The notes under the pieces: model-generated
Told to the model about the DNA's origin: nothing
The model's database searches: none
Seen by the model: only the letters and a program-made list of their open reading frames with translations
Origin: Siphonodentalium dalli
Taxonomy: Eukaryota; Mollusca; Scaphopoda; Gadilida; Siphonodentaliidae
Length of the DNA: 64,000 nucleotides
NCBI GenBank assembly: GCA_032622095.1
Contig: CP136063.1
Location: forward strand, 185,607,956 to 185,671,955
Direction of reading: 5' to 3'
Shown here: one piece after another, positions 45,508 to 60,700 of the stretch
Position numbering within the stretch: the stretch's first letter is position 1
Layout of the letters: each line of letters begins with the position of its first letter
Made by a program: the position numbers and the translations under genes

Positions 45508-47452
45508 TTGTTTGTAGATGAGAAAGAAAAGTCCATTTGAATGAAATTGTGGATACAGGAATCCAAAAAGGCCTTCAAACATTGAAGAGAGAACGACGCT
45601 AACCCAGCTATCCAACAAATACATGATATGCAGACATCATACAAAATTATGGAACACACAAGCACTTTTGAACAAAAACCTTTCGACTAAAGTGTCTCGA
45701 TTCCAGTCAGAAAGAATATATAAATGTGGTTTTAATAGTTGTTCTATTGAGAAAAGAAGTGGTAAAATGTAATCTCCAATTGAAGTACAATCTTTATTAC
45801 TACTAGTATATTAATTTATATATAAGTATATTAATTTATATATACATGTACTAATAATATATTAAGAATTCCAGAGGATAAGTTGTAAAATAAGTTTTCT
45901 AAAATTACAAATCAGACAGTAAAAGCAGTTATAGTCCAAGTCTCACTTCATAAACCAGCTAGTTAAATCGGTATGGGGATAATACTGGTTTACGTCAAAG
46001 TAGAGTTGCCTTACTCTTCTATAGCGGACTTCAAGCCCTAATCACCTTCTCATCTAAAATAACAAATAAATGTGATAAAATGACTCAGTTATGACAGTAA
46101 ATCGGTTTATTCCATAAAAGACATATTTGTTAAGAGCACCACATGAGTTGTAAATTGAAAGTGGTAATTTAATGTGAAAAATAGAAAAGAATACAAACTG
46201 ATTTGACCTCGCGAAATGACCGTTGTGCGGTAAATGTAGACAATGTGTGGTTACTCTTAATTACACGGAGCATTCTGTGCGCAATGCAACATAAAATGTA
46301 GATTATAATACATCATTATGACCGTGGGTATATCATTCTTTCTGATAAATATAGCATTCTGCATTGATTTGTATGATTGCATTGATTTGTATGATAAAGT
46401 CTATTAAAATTGACGAAAAATCCTGCAACTGGGTCTGGGCTATAGGCTTCGACGTAAATAAGAATCAATCCCTATTGAGTCACTAGCTGCTTTACGTTGA
46501 AGGAAACTTGACTACAGTGGTCTATGATTTAACGCTTCTGCTCATCAGATACTTGTGTTCAAAGATGAGACATTCATTCATATGGAACAAATAAACAGGA
46601 AAACACACAATAATGTAAGGACACTTCAGTATTGCACAAAATACAAAACACAATTGAGAAAAGTTAATGTGTAAATCCAGTTTCAGATTGCTGCTTCCAA
46701 TGTGGAACATTAATGCCATGCAAAGTCAAATTCCCATTTCTCAGGCCCACGCGCATGGTCCTGAAACATTTTTAATTGCGTAAAAACTTCATATTCAGTG
46801 TAGGTCGGGTATGTGGATTGGCATGTTAAACTATAATCATATCAGACTATTTTGACGATGTCAATAGCTTTTAAAAAAAACTGTTACAACTAATTTTTGC
46901 ATTCAATACACCGGTTATTCAAACATATTTTTTTGGGCAATCGACAAAAGCCAATTCAATTGCGTGGTCCAATGTTTATCTGATGAGCTACCATCAGCCA
47001 ATGGCCGATTATCAAAAAATCACTGACCATATTCAACTAACTGTTATGGACATCTGTTCGGTTAATAATGACCACGGGCAAATTTAACTCAAAGCTAGCC
47101 AATGCAGAGGTGGAATGATTATTGGTGTGTGCCTTGGGTAATAATTAATAAAATTAAAAACCATGCCTGCTTTTCAAAATGTTTTGGCCTGATAAACGGG
47201 AAATTTATTTTGCGTGGCCTAAGAAACATTAGTGATGAGCCATTTGGCATATTTTTGGTCATCAGTTTACAATAATATTCAGGGTTAGGCATCAGCAAAT
47301 TATTATTTTTCGAGTTAAGAGGCATTAAAGCTACAAGCATAAATCTTTACTGGTCAATAGCACAATTGCACCCCCCCCCCCCCCTTTACACAAATCGAGG
47401 CTAAGAATTTAATTCAAATATCTTCTAAACATAAAGAAATGTGCACAATAAC
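45508..47452. other. AT-rich stretch, possible RCC1 3' UTR
   Basis: No exon is supported. A TATATTAATTTATATATAAG direct repeat lies at about 45808-45845. A C run (47370-47385) is noted. Confidence 0.35.
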
Positions 47453-47747
47453 TTAAACCCTTCTATGATGGGAGCTGCGCTGGTGCAAGCAATAAAGATT
47501 GTATCCCATAGGGAGCCTCGCATATATAAGGTAAATATTGTTTAGGCAAATGCATGTTCTTGTATAAGCATGTCTGGGAGCCTCGCATATATAAGAGAAT
47601 GCACTGGCTTACAATGTCAAGGTAAATATTGTTTAGTCAAATGCATGTTCTTTTATATGCATGTCTGGGAGACTCGCATATATAAGAGAATGTATTGGCA
47701 CAGGATTTTCTCGATATCTCCGAAAGCTCTGGTCATGGAAGGGTTAA
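47453..47747. mobile_element. Family A element with internal duplication, TTAA-flanked
   Basis: TTAA lies at 47453-47456 and 47744-47747. The block GGTAAATATTGTTTAG through CTGGGAGNCTCGCATATATA is present twice, making this copy longer than the usual 250 bp. Confidence 0.85.
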
Positions 47748-48731
47748 AGAAATATAGTTATTTTCTCTCATGCTACAAACATATTTTTTTAAATTGTATA
47801 ACCAGGACTGTGGTAAATTTGCTAAACAGATTTGGTAGATCATCTCATATCAGCACTTGATGCCTGTTGGGAACAGTAGCACACATCACAAACCACAAAT
47901 CCATATATTTGAACCTGACTAATATAAACATTGTACGCAAACAGGTTGCTGCTAATTTTTGTATGTTCGAACAGAAACAAATCTACATTTTTGCAGATAC
48001 TGTTTATATTCATCAATTACAAAATGCTGTTTGCTCTCTTATCATGAAGAACAATTAAGGCACTGCCACATATGCTCTGATATCTGGGCTATTTCCAAGT
48101 ATCAGCTAAACATGTTGTATATACCAGTTTTACTAACATTAAAACTACTTGATGGCAATTTCATTCAATATCATTCCGAATATTCCACTTTTTAGAACTG
48201 GTTATGGCACAAACATTAAAAAAAAAAAACACATCAATCCCTCCTATGTTTTCACATTCTCAACACAACTTACTAGCAGATAAATTCAGCAAGTTCACTT
48301 CTGAAGTTGTAAAACAATAGTAAAACATGTAAAATTCACTAGAAGAAATGACTGGAATTTCATGATACAGTCTAACAAATAAGATTAACAATTGATTCCA
48401 TATTCCAAAAATCTATCAAATCAGTGAAACAACTCAGATTACTCTATTAATATAATTGCTGCTAATAGAGTGTAACCTCAAGTTGATAAGTAATGAAAGT
48501 TTGAGCAACGTTCACAGGTCTTTGTTCAATGGAATCAACTGGTTTCTCATTTTACTTTTAAAACATGTCAGTAAAAAATCTATACTTCATAAAAACAAAT
48601 GCAGCAGCATGGTATTCTGGAAGGTGAACTCGTAGTCCAATCTCTCTTTAGAATGCACACATAATCCATCCTAATATAAATCTATCACAGCATAAAAAGG
48701 GCATTGTTTGTTTAATTGTTGAGTTTTGTGT

Positions 48732-48792
48732 TCACTTATCCTGCGCTAATACTGCTGTATGTTGACCACCACTCGACACCATTACTCCTAAT
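48732..48792 (-). CDS. RCC1 exon 10 (terminal)
   Basis: The acceptor is TATCTTTTTTCAG. It completes Arg398 and encodes [19 protein letters not shown] before TGA. SSGGQHT is the last propeller-blade motif, closing the ring. Confidence 0.95.
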
Positions 48793-51700
48793 CTGAAAAA
48801 AGATAATAAGTACAATGAGTAATGCGATCACAAATGCCAAGAAGATAGTGACAGTAAAGCAAGCAGGCCTGCAAATTTAATAATTTTGCGTAACCCATTT
48901 TCGTTCAGCCTAGTTTGTGAAGGGTTCAAGCCTTGAAATAGGGTGTCTGTCATTTGCAGAATGAGGTCCCCAGAGGGTGAATTTAGTGATGCTACCCCGC
49001 ATAGCGGGCTAGCATCACCAAATTCACCCTCTGGGGACCTCATTCTGATTAAACCTCAGCAGAATGAGGTTCCCAGAGGGTGAATTTGGTGATGCTAGCC
49101 CGCTATGCAGGGTAGCATCACTAAATTCACCCTCTGGGGACCTCATTCTACAAATGACAGGCACACTATTTCAAGGCTTGGAAGGGTTACACAAACTGTT
49201 CTATCACTGTTACTGGTATTATTACCTAGCAATGAGTAACTGAGTGAAGAGGCAGGAAAGCTACAAGCATAACTCTTGTCCATTTTGTGACTCCATTGAG
49301 CAATAATTAAGGTGAGAATCAGTGATTTCGAGACCTACAGAACACTTTTGCATTACATGTTTTTCCTTCACATCATTTTCATTTTAGGTAACCTCCAGGC
49401 GAACTGAACGGTTGTTTGCCTCAAATTTGCAGGCCTGAAGAAGCATAAATATGTCAAAAGTTAATTTATTCTTGGGCATTTTATATTTCAAATCCACCCT
49501 AATTATAAATATTGTCGAACGCCCTCATAAAGTATGTTTAACCAGAAGCATCACAAAATAGGATAATGTTGGCAGTACAGGTGAAAATTTACTGTGTTCT
49601 TCTGTTGCTATAAATATTTCTTGTGCCATTTTACCCATGACAGATCATTGGGAACCGGAATGACGGACCAGCACTGAAAGATAAGAGCTAGCTGGCAGGT
49701 GTAGTGCAGTCTGAGTATACACTCCCCCAAAAATGTTTTAACCGTTTCTACACTAAATGGATTCTCCTGCCAGTTATAAAAGTACACATTGGAATGGATA
49801 TTCATTTGGAGGGGTGCTCAGGAAATAAAAGCAGATGAAAACATAATACAAGTGCAGAAGGATTTATAATCAAAACAGTTGTTTGTTGAACTTATTATCT
49901 GAACATTTGCTATGGAAACAACTTGTCAGTGAGTATTTATTAAGAAGAAAAAAAGGTTTAAGGCTGATTTCATCATGAGGAATAAAAATTGCACCCAAAA
50001 ACAAGAGCACGCCATTGGGGCTTGACATAATGCGCCCGTTTCTGAAATAGAGTGGGGCATGTAGACACACAGAACCCATATTTGAACTTGATCTGTATAC
50101 CAAATTTGAATATTCAAACTTGATCTGTATTTTTGTGTGGTAAAGTAACATACCAAATTTGGTTCAGTTCACTCGATTCAATCTAAAGTTATCATCCGGA
50201 AACCAAAAGCGGACGAACAGACGGACAACCCATTTACATATGATATACGACCATTTTTTCAAACGGGCGTATAAAAAGACCAGACTCAGTCAAAACTGAT
50301 GAATAATTGGCTTCAAACGTTGACCATCTCACTGATAATTACAATAACAGGAGCCAATAGAGTTTGAACAATAGAACTAATTAGATCTTACCTGTTTTCC
50401 AGCTGCTTGCCAGTCATTTGTTCTGGTGTAAATACATCATCCTCAGACCCCAGCCCTAGCTGTCTGTTTGTGCCCATACCCCATGAGAAGATTTTACCTG
50501 AAGCAGATTCACTCACATAAATAAAATTGGTAGCTTACAAGATTGATGGACATGTAATCATGTTTATTTTCATTAAATGGTCTATTGATGTCTATTTTGA
50601 ACTTGCTTAAACATTTTCATGACATTGTTCCTCACGCTATGCAGGAAATAGTAAGTCTGTTTTTGCCTGAAACAGTCACTTATTGTGTGAATATGAGCAA
50701 CAATTAATTCACATTTATTTGGATTTTGCTTATTTCAAAATCATTCATCACAGAACGAAAGAAATTAGGAGTTGGTTTTGAGTAGATATTCTGCCGTTTC
50801 TCGTTGCCGTTGTGGCATGATTGTGTTTGCCCAAAGTAAAAACAGTTTGCATTAGACATGTTTGAGTGCTGATCATTAAGGACTGACATATGAGTGAGCT
50901 CACAGTAACACAAATTCTTCATATATACACACACCATGTCTTCTGCCAATTTGAGGATATTAGCTATAATCACCACTGAGTAAAAGTCAGTTTACGTGTA
51001 GTGCTCTATATCAACTGAATGTAAGGCTGTACTTGTATTACAGTGCACACTAAAATAAGCACAAAAATGACTTTAAAGGTTATGTGTATTGGTACACAAT
51101 GTCACAATAAAGAAAACAAGTACTTAAAACTTCTGGATGTGATGACATGACACAGCTGTGTACCAACCTGTTTTTGTGATGGCGAAGCTGACACAGCCAC
51201 CAGCAGCAATGTCAACACATTTTTCTTCCATTTCTATGTCAGTAGGACTAGAACATTCTGGAGCTTCTTCTCCCAGACCTAGTCGACCATATTCAGCTCT
51301 TCCTAAGCAAAAGACCTTTCCTGAAAAAAAAACAACATCAGATATTGATAAATAAATCATTTCATGACTGGAGCTTCCTGAAATTTTGCAAAATCCCTGT
51401 GCCAATGCATTCGCTTATATATGCCAGTCTCCCGAAGGCAGCCTCGCATATATAAGAGAACACATTGGCCTAACATTATTTGCATTGACCTTGTAAGCCA
51501 GTGCATTCTCTTATGAGAGACTCAAATATTTAAGAGAATACACTGGCACAGGATCTTCAATGTCGCATTGGCCTCTTTCTGCACATTTTTGATCGTTTAA
51601 ACAAAATTGTTTTTTTCTCTGTTATAACATCCAACGGGTACCCTGAGTCTCCACACCAAATATGGCGAAGAATCAAGAACAGACAGAGAGACTCTTTTAT

Positions 51701-54700
51701 ATATGTCTAGATAAAAGCAACCAAAGACTTTTTAATGTCAGATGAAAAATTAGGGCCCTCCCACCAATTTTTCTTCACATGTGAGCAGATAATAAAGAGA
51801 CTGTGAGCAGATAATAAAGAGACTTCTGGTTAATCTGTTCTGATACTACAAAAATATAGATAATTTGTCTTATTTCTTTGAGTAAAAGTGAACACAACTA
51901 GAAATGGCTATAAATTTTTTTCAGAGTATATACTTCGTGTATTTATCATTCTATTTTCCTATATATGCGAGTCTGGGAGATTCACATATATAAGAGAATG
52001 AATTGGCACATGATTATCGCAAAATTTCAGGAAGCTTCAATCATGGAAGGTTTAAAGTCCGCACAAGTTCTTCCAGAAAATTCAAGATTGATGAGAAGAT
52101 CAGAGTGGTAAAATTGTTTATTTACCTTCTTTGTTCAGACACACTGTATGGTGTTGCCCACCACTTATTTTGGTCCAGGGCCCATGACTATCAAATGACT
52201 TGATCCTTTGTGGCACATATTTATTTTGGCCGTCCGCAGCTCCTGAAAGATAACATACAAATTGAAATGAGATACATAATTTTTGACAATTTTAAAGGAT
52301 TTTCAAGATTCTACATTATGAAATTTGAAGTTCCTTCAAGAATCAAAAACCTCAATTCAAAAATTATCCTGAATTTAGAAAAAATATTTAACCCTTTCTG
52401 TACCAAATGGATTCTCCCAATAGTTATAGAATTATATAGTGGAATAGTCTATTATTCATTTGGAGCTAGTGTTCAAATGACTAGTCGAACCCCAAAAGTT
52501 GAGTCGACGTCGACTAGTCGGCCAAATACATCACCAACCTTATACTAATGAAACACATGTGAAAGAAAATTACAAATTCCATGCCATCATCACAATATTT
52601 ACACTCTACTGTGATCGGAGAATTGAATCATGTGACACGTCACGTGGTTTTGTTGCAAATGAACCGGTGCTCTAGAAAACCACCAACGCAAATAAGTTCC
52701 CTACGAATCTACGATGATAATGAGAATAAATAATTGAGGGATTTTCTGTTTAATCATGAAATCAAATAAATACTTCCCTGCCAGGGTATAGAAAATAAAC
52801 GATACTCAGCTCAAAATAAAAGAAAACACACACTGTGTGACACACATTATAATGATTATATATACGATGATGCGTACATAGGCCTACTTTGTAAGTTGCC
52901 ATAACTTCCGTAAGGCGTACGTAGCAAGCGGAGAGTTAAGACTCTGTTAGTATCGACAAACACTTTTGTGGAAGCCCCTCCCTCTTTACCTGTGTTGGTT
53001 AGAAATGCGCACTACGAATTTTTGTGTCCGCGGTATAGGGAGTATATATATGAGTAGTGGTTAACTTGAATTATCGCATTGGTGAATTTCGGCGTAGTTC
53101 TATGTCAAGCTCGACATTATTACATATGTTTGGACTTTGGAAAGCTAATTGAACATAGACTAGCTATCTTTGCTGCTTTTCTGACCCACATTTAGTGAAA
53201 CCATGCATTGTCAAGGCCAGTTGATGAGATTATATACTGTTTTCCGACTAGTCGACTGTGGAAGTTAGAGTCGATTTTCCGACAAACCAACGTCGACGAT
53301 TATTTGTCGACTAATCGTTTGAACACTATTTAGAGCATCATTTTTTCTAAACATACGAGAGACAGACGAAAAGATAAAACAATTGCAGAAAGAGTTTTAT
53401 TCACTGGTGGTAAATGTTTAGATAATAAGTTCAACAAACGACTTTTGGTTGCTTTCTTAACTTATATAAACATTTCCTATGGGAACTACTCATCAATGAA
53501 TTTTTACTATATAAAGGGTTGCTGCTTCAATGTGTGAATACATCTGGACAGCATGATTTCCAATACATCCCTATTCTAATTTTATCAGATGTCAACAAAT
53601 GTGCTCCTGAATTCACAGCATTGCCTATCATGACAGAAATCGAAATGAAATATCAGCAGAATGATTAGTATGACTGCATATCATATAGATATCAGATTCA
53701 AGCCTGGGGACAAAGTTTAAGGCAAGTGACTTAAAGGGCAAACTCCATGCAGAGTTTACCTCCCTTAACTAGGTAAGAGCGCTGCTACCGGCAACATTTC
53801 ACCCACATTTGGTGGACTTCCACGATATTAAAATATATACTAAGCGAACACAGCAACATGCTGCCCTTGTTAAGCACACACAATATCAAAACAAAATTTG
53901 AATAAAGTCCCACTAAAACCGAAGAACTATATTTCGAAATGGTGTCATTCGGTTCTCTGATTATTTTATCAACACAAAAGTATAAACTCACGTGTACGAC
54001 ATTGTCACAACTCAAACAGCAAGTCAAACACAAGAGTTCTAATTTGCTGCAATTTTGACGAGTTGCTTGCGAAAATCGTCAACAAAACTACCGCTCTGAT
54101 TTTCCATTCTGTCATTATGTTTTAGTGTGGGAATTGTTCTCAAAGCACACAGAAAATTTGACTTTGGAACGATCGAGTTTCGCCATTTTTGCTGGAAAAT
54201 CCCATGTTAAATATAGAAACACAGACTAGTACCCAGCCGGTTACAGAGTCAGAAAGGAAGCATGACTGGTGCGCTCTGGTAGAGATTGTTAAAGGGGTAC
54301 TGTACACTGAATCCAGCCATTTATGGGACCATCTCTTTATTATAATGAAAATGAGTTAATGACTTGAGTCATAAATTCATTTTCATTATAACTACTATGT
54401 TGTTTGCATCGTCCATAAAGCACATTAGTGTATTTTCTACAAATCCCTGGCTCAAATTAAATCATTTGTTGCATATATTCTGTTGATTATAAAAGGAGAT
54501 GGTCCCATAAATGGCTGGAGTTAGCATTCAGTCCCCCTTCCATTTGCTCCGATATTTTACCATTTGAGAGAAAACATTCAGTGAAACAAATCAGTTGTGT
54601 ACAATAACTCAGGCAATAAAATTACTGCCAAAATATAGTTGTTGCCCACAAAAATAGAACCACAGAACTAGAAATCATGAGTTAATACAACAATTGAAAA

Positions 54701-57700
54701 AATTGAGAATTGATGAGGGCACTATTCTGAAACAAAATGCTCTCAAATAATGTCATTCGAACATACATAGTGTCAGTTATATACTTACCGAGTTGAAAGT
54801 AGTTATTTAATCCCCAGGCGTAAACATGGCCTTCTGTTGATAGGGCGAACGTTGCATATTGACCTGTAAACACGTCACTGAATGCAATGTTTTTACGCTT
54901 GCAGCGAACTTTTCCTGGTTGCAGAATTAAATCTAAAAGAAAACAAGAATCGCATCAGAGATGTGGGGTCAAGTTGTGGCAGCTGTACCAAACATGGGCT
55001 TGGATTGAAAAATGCATTAATTTTAACTGGCTATCATACACACAACTGTTGTAGCAGTCTCACATAACAAATATTCCCCTGCAAACCAACCTCAAATGAA
55101 CAAATTAATGTAGGAAGAAGTGGGTAGTTTTCGAACTAGATCAAGACATTGTTGAGCAGGTCTCATATTCCGAATATCAACAAAATTAGTTGATTCAAGT
55201 CATCGTGCTATCGTGATCAAAATTAATGAAAATGAACAAATTATGATCCGTAACTCCACCCAATCTTGGCAGGCCTGTCTAGTTTTCGAAATCGATCAAG
55301 AAATTGTTGTGCAAGTCTCATATACCAAATATCAACAAAATCAGTTGATATTTGCTAAATTTAGCACCACCTTGAAGAAATTCAATTAATTATCAACAAA
55401 ATATATATGAATGCACAGCATATTTACCCACCTAAACCTTTTCGTCCACCTCTCTGGGAGAAACACTCCGCCACTCGACCCAGCTGACCCTGTTCGGCAC
55501 ATCCTGGAAGAACAGATGAAGAAGATAATATAACCTTTTGATATCTGAAAACTTGCTGATATATTGAAGTCATTAGCCTGAACAATACTAAAAATGATGC
55601 CTTACAGTGTTTCTCTGCCAGTTGGCTATGTTATATTATTCAAAACCTACAAGAGTTATATGCTGGAAAGAAACTCTAGTTGGAACCATATTCCTAATGG
55701 GATCTGCGAAAGAGTGAGTAATTAGTTGGCTTGAAGTTCACTTGACTATCATGCATAAGAATGTATCATTCGCATCTAAGGTGACATTCTGATCAGGATC
55801 GTCAGGTCAAAACAAGACAGAAGGTAAACATCAGAAATGATGTAGCATAAGGAAATGTGTTATAAATGAGTAATAAATAAAAAAATTTATGGATGTATTC
55901 TGAGTTTATATTAAATGCATGGACATGACAAAAATACAGCGTGCTTCATTCACATATGCTACAGCACGCTCTGTAATAATGAATGGCTCTACAATTTGTA
56001 TTCACAAAAAGTGCAGAAGATGTAGAGCTCATCATAATATTTGTTGCAAAACACAATTATGATTGCAATACATGAACATTGCAGAATGTGCTATGGCATT
56101 TTAATCTTTAGAGCAGTTTTGAGCCTCTATTAAAATTTCACTATTTTTCCGTGAATCTTACAATTTTTAAAAGGGAATCTCATGATTTCCGACATTCTGA
56201 AGTTAACAATCTAGATGTAGTTACAGAATATTTGTGGAAATAATCTGTACATAATAAAAGGTGTATTGCAGATGTACATGTATTTCTATTGGCCAATATG
56301 AATATTTTTTTATTTTTGGAAGATACAACATATTAGAATCTACCTGAAGGAATGCTTAATTATATGTTTGAATTCCAGATTTCTGCATTCCCCGAGTCCG
56401 GTCAAGTCAATTTCACAAGCGAAACGAAAATGTATCATTAGATAAAATAAAGCATTAAATACTGATTAAAAGGCATGGATGGCCTTCGTTATAGGTTATA
56501 ATTGAGAAATAACAGTTATCAAATTATGAAAATTTCCTCAAGAACATACTAATAGTATAGTACCGGTATAATAATAGTTTGAATGCGATATTATCCACAA
56601 AACACACTTTGTGTGAGCTGAGCATTTGTTTATATGTAGCACGTAAATAGTAAGCGATAAGCAAAACTCTCAACAAAGTGGAGGTTGTTTAGGAGAGTGA
56701 TGCACAGTGACCGATTCAACACCAAAATCTTGAGAGGCAAGGATTAGCTATACCGGTATGTTGTTAACAATTTGTTGGCATTTCTAACCAAAGTTCAAGT
56801 AGTTGGGTCCCCACAGTTTTGAGAGTTTTGATTACCGCATAATATGTTCTGTTTGTTTTCATAACATTTTGTTTGTTTACATAACAGAGTACTAACATGA
56901 CAATATCGTGCAATACACGAAATATTTATGATCGGTACAAGAACAAAGTTTGTCAATAATATAATATTCTTTCTATTTATGGCAGATTTAACAGATGTGA
57001 CTATTTTAACAGCTTAGCATATCTTTAAACTAAACAAAACTTACCAAGAGTATACAGATCGCCACCCTCTGATAGACACACAAGATGATCACTACCAGAT
57101 GTGATCTTCACAAATCGTTCACTATCTAAGACAACAACAGGTTTCTTCTTGATACCATCTTTGCACAGCCCCATTGACCCATTTGCATCCTAAAATCATA
57201 AATCATAAAGTCAGGTGGTTATAAATGTCAAGTTAAAGCAAAAGAAAGTAAGACATCGCATCAGGCCATTGAACAAAAATTTCTGTGTTCTCATGTGCGT
57301 CAGAACATTTATGACACACAATTTATTTCTCCATTTCAGATGGGCGCAGCAACTTTTTCTCACATCTTAACCCTTTCATGACGGGAATTCTGCTGATGCA
57401 GCATTAAAGATCCTGTGCCAGTGCATTCTCTTATATATTGTGAGTCTCCCATATCTAATATCAGAGAATGCACTGGCTTCAAGATCAAGGTAGATAATAT
57501 TAGGCCAATGTCTTCTCTAAAATATGCACGGCTCCCTATGGGCAAGTTTTGAAATGTTCACGTGTCACTGACAAATCACTGTATGAGGATGACATGCAGA
57601 TTCTAATGCTACATCTCACCAGGACGGGTGAGTTTAATCTGATTCAGATATGCCAGTTTGTGACCTACTTGTACATTGTCAGAGGTTGTTATTCATAGAT

Positions 57701-60700
57701 CAGTTTGATACTACTAAATATCTAACACCAATAACATGGTATTTGAAGGAACTATTTGACTGTTTTGGAGGATAAACTGAAAATTTTAAACTTCAAACTT
57801 CACTTTTATATAGTTATAATTGTTGTAGTTTTAAAAGTATGGAATGATATCATAATCATGTCATAGTGTTGTGGCAACTGTTCAAAAACTGGTTCGTATA
57901 CTTTTTTAGTAGAGGCAAGTCATGTATATTTTCAACAACGGGATGGGTTGTGTTTGTAATAATTGGACTCGATTCCAATTTTTTAATGTCACGTGATTTC
58001 CAAATCCAAGATGGCTGCCATCATAAGCAAAAATCAGGATATTTTCAAGGATTTTTGCACATGTTTTTGACAAATTCTACCCCAAATAGCCATGATGTCC
58101 CAAAATCATCCGATCCACTTGCCTTTAGGGGGGCTTACTGGTTCAGGAGACACAGCAGATGTGCTCAGGAAGGTCAGAGTTAACATTATGGGTTGTTCAG
58201 TGATTTTTGTTTTGAAGGCTAGGGGTGATTTCCATGCTGTTTTTCACCATATCAGTATCCTGTCATCTTTTTCTACTTTCGGCTCGATAAAAAATTGGAA
58301 TAGAATCCTAAAAATCCCTCCAAACTGAATAGGTCATGAAAATCATAGTGGCTTGCTTCTACTAAAAAGTATACAAGATCTACATTTGCCCCCACATTAT
58401 CATCTGATCTTTCAACTCCTAAAGGTCATGGATGTTATCATCCCACATATAAGTGTATGTACATTACAAGCAAAATACTGAGGTGACAGGTAAAAAACAA
58501 GGCCAATGCCCATGACTGTACACTCAATATTGGCTATATTTAGAGAAAAAATTAAGTATTAGTGGGGCATATCTCTCAGCTTAATCCCAGGTCACAACAC
58601 TGGCAAAGGGTCATAACCCTAGAGTCTAGGACAAAAAGTGCAGACAAAAGCTGCACAATGAAGGACAGACAGACAAAGTGCTCAACAATAAACCCCCAAA
58701 TCCTCAATTCACAAGTCAAACAAGGGCCGTAACTCTGGTAAAAATTAATGGACGTATTATGTGGGTATTTACTATAATGTAGGACAAGAATAATCCTGGG
58801 GGAAAAAAATCTTTCCTAAATGCCAGAATGGTTAAATGCAAATAATACGTCTGTAATTGATACGCATTGAAACTCATCGTGATTCGCAGCTATAAATTGG
58901 AAGTGATCTCCAAGAGGGTAATACTCTAGCGTTATTTATCGGCTCGGTCAGTGTTATCAATTGTCTCAGTCCTGGCGATTGGTAGAATGTTCTATGCCAT
59001 CGCAATTTCCCACTATTTAAGCATATAATAAAGCAGTTTATTATCACAATTGTGATATTTCATTACAGTTATTGCTGGTTTCAGTCCAATTTAAGACTCT
59101 ATACAAATGGGTCTTGGTCTTAAACTTGCATCTCGCTCTACCGATATAATTAGCTGGCTTACATACGAGGAAACTTGGAGTAGGGAAATTTGCAAATAGT
59201 GTTAGAAGGGTTCCTTGGGTGACGAGGGTGTGGTACCTGATAACAAAAGTATTTTCATTTGCTTATTAGCTCTATATATATTACAAAATACTAGTTGTGA
59301 ATAACTCACTCTAAAATTTCCCCATGCGAAGACGACTCCACCATCAGTGAGGGCTGCCGTATGGGAATCACCTGCGCTAACCTGCACAATGGTTTCTGTT
59401 ATCTCAACCTTACCAGGAATCATTTCAGTTCCTTCCTCTGTGGTATCACGACCCAGAGCACCTTCGTCATTACAACCGAAACTATAAACCTGTAAATGTA
59501 GAAAATACATCAAATCAATAAGTCGAAATAAAAAAGATGTTTATCTCAAAATTATAATTGCAAAACAAAGCGTGGCATATGCCCCCGAAGCTCAGTTTAG
59601 AGAGTGGGCCAAGGATGGAATTTATTTTTTTATTTTCTGAATCGGGTATAAACTGGCCTATCAATACACTAAAGCATAACTAAATCCGATGATCCAAGCT
59701 GTAATGTTCATAAGACAAAATTCAGAAATTCCCAAGTCAAATAAGGGCTGTAACTCTGGTAAAAATGAATGGACAAAATCTGTAGTAAGTCGGTATCCTT
59801 TGAAGGTTCCTGGCACTTTGTCTGCCATTTCTGATACTCGAGAACATAGCAAAAACTTGATCAGATATTGATTTTTTCTCACTTATTTAGTGTAATAAAA
59901 TCACCCATTTCAGAGGGACAGCTGAAATCGTAAGGTGGCGAAAACAAAACATCCCAAAAAAGTTGACGTCTTCAACGTTACGCAACAATACATTTCGGCA
60001 GGATGTCCACAAGGAAATTATATGTTTTCACAGTTCAAAATCAGGAGAGCAGCCAAACAGGAATATTTCAATATTGGTAGCGGCCAATAAAAACTGGCTA
60101 ATCGATCAAGCCAACAAAAAGATATTTTGGCAGTTATGATTGGGATGCGAGTGTTACACGTAGTTTCTGTAGTATATTATTACATGATTAAGCCATTCTT
60201 GGCACTAAATTGAGTTATATCGTAGTTGTTTTGTGCTATAAGGTCAGTAATACCTACGAGGCTTCATCAGCGCTCAAGCAGACAACAAATATTCTAAACT
60301 TAACTAAATCTGCTTTTGGTGAAATTCTGTTGTTGTAACTGGATGATATGTGGACCATCGAATCTGATTGTGTATCTTTAGTTGACCTCAATTATTTTAA
60401 GTATGTCATCCCACATGTAAAGTATATTTGAAAATCTGCAGAGAATCTCACATGCTCATGCCTGATAAATGCTGTCTTCCACCTAACGTCACAAAAAGTT
60501 ATGATCTTAAAGAAATTGCATCCAATATTATTGAAGGAGTAGGACCACACAATTGTTCAAAGTTATAATTAGAGCTTACCGCCCCCTTATCGGTGATGCA
60601 AATGGTGTGCATTCCACCGGCGCAAACTTGTATTATTTTCCCAGGGATATTTACGAGGGCTGGCCTCATCCGCTCCATAACGTCTTCGCCCAGACCTAGC

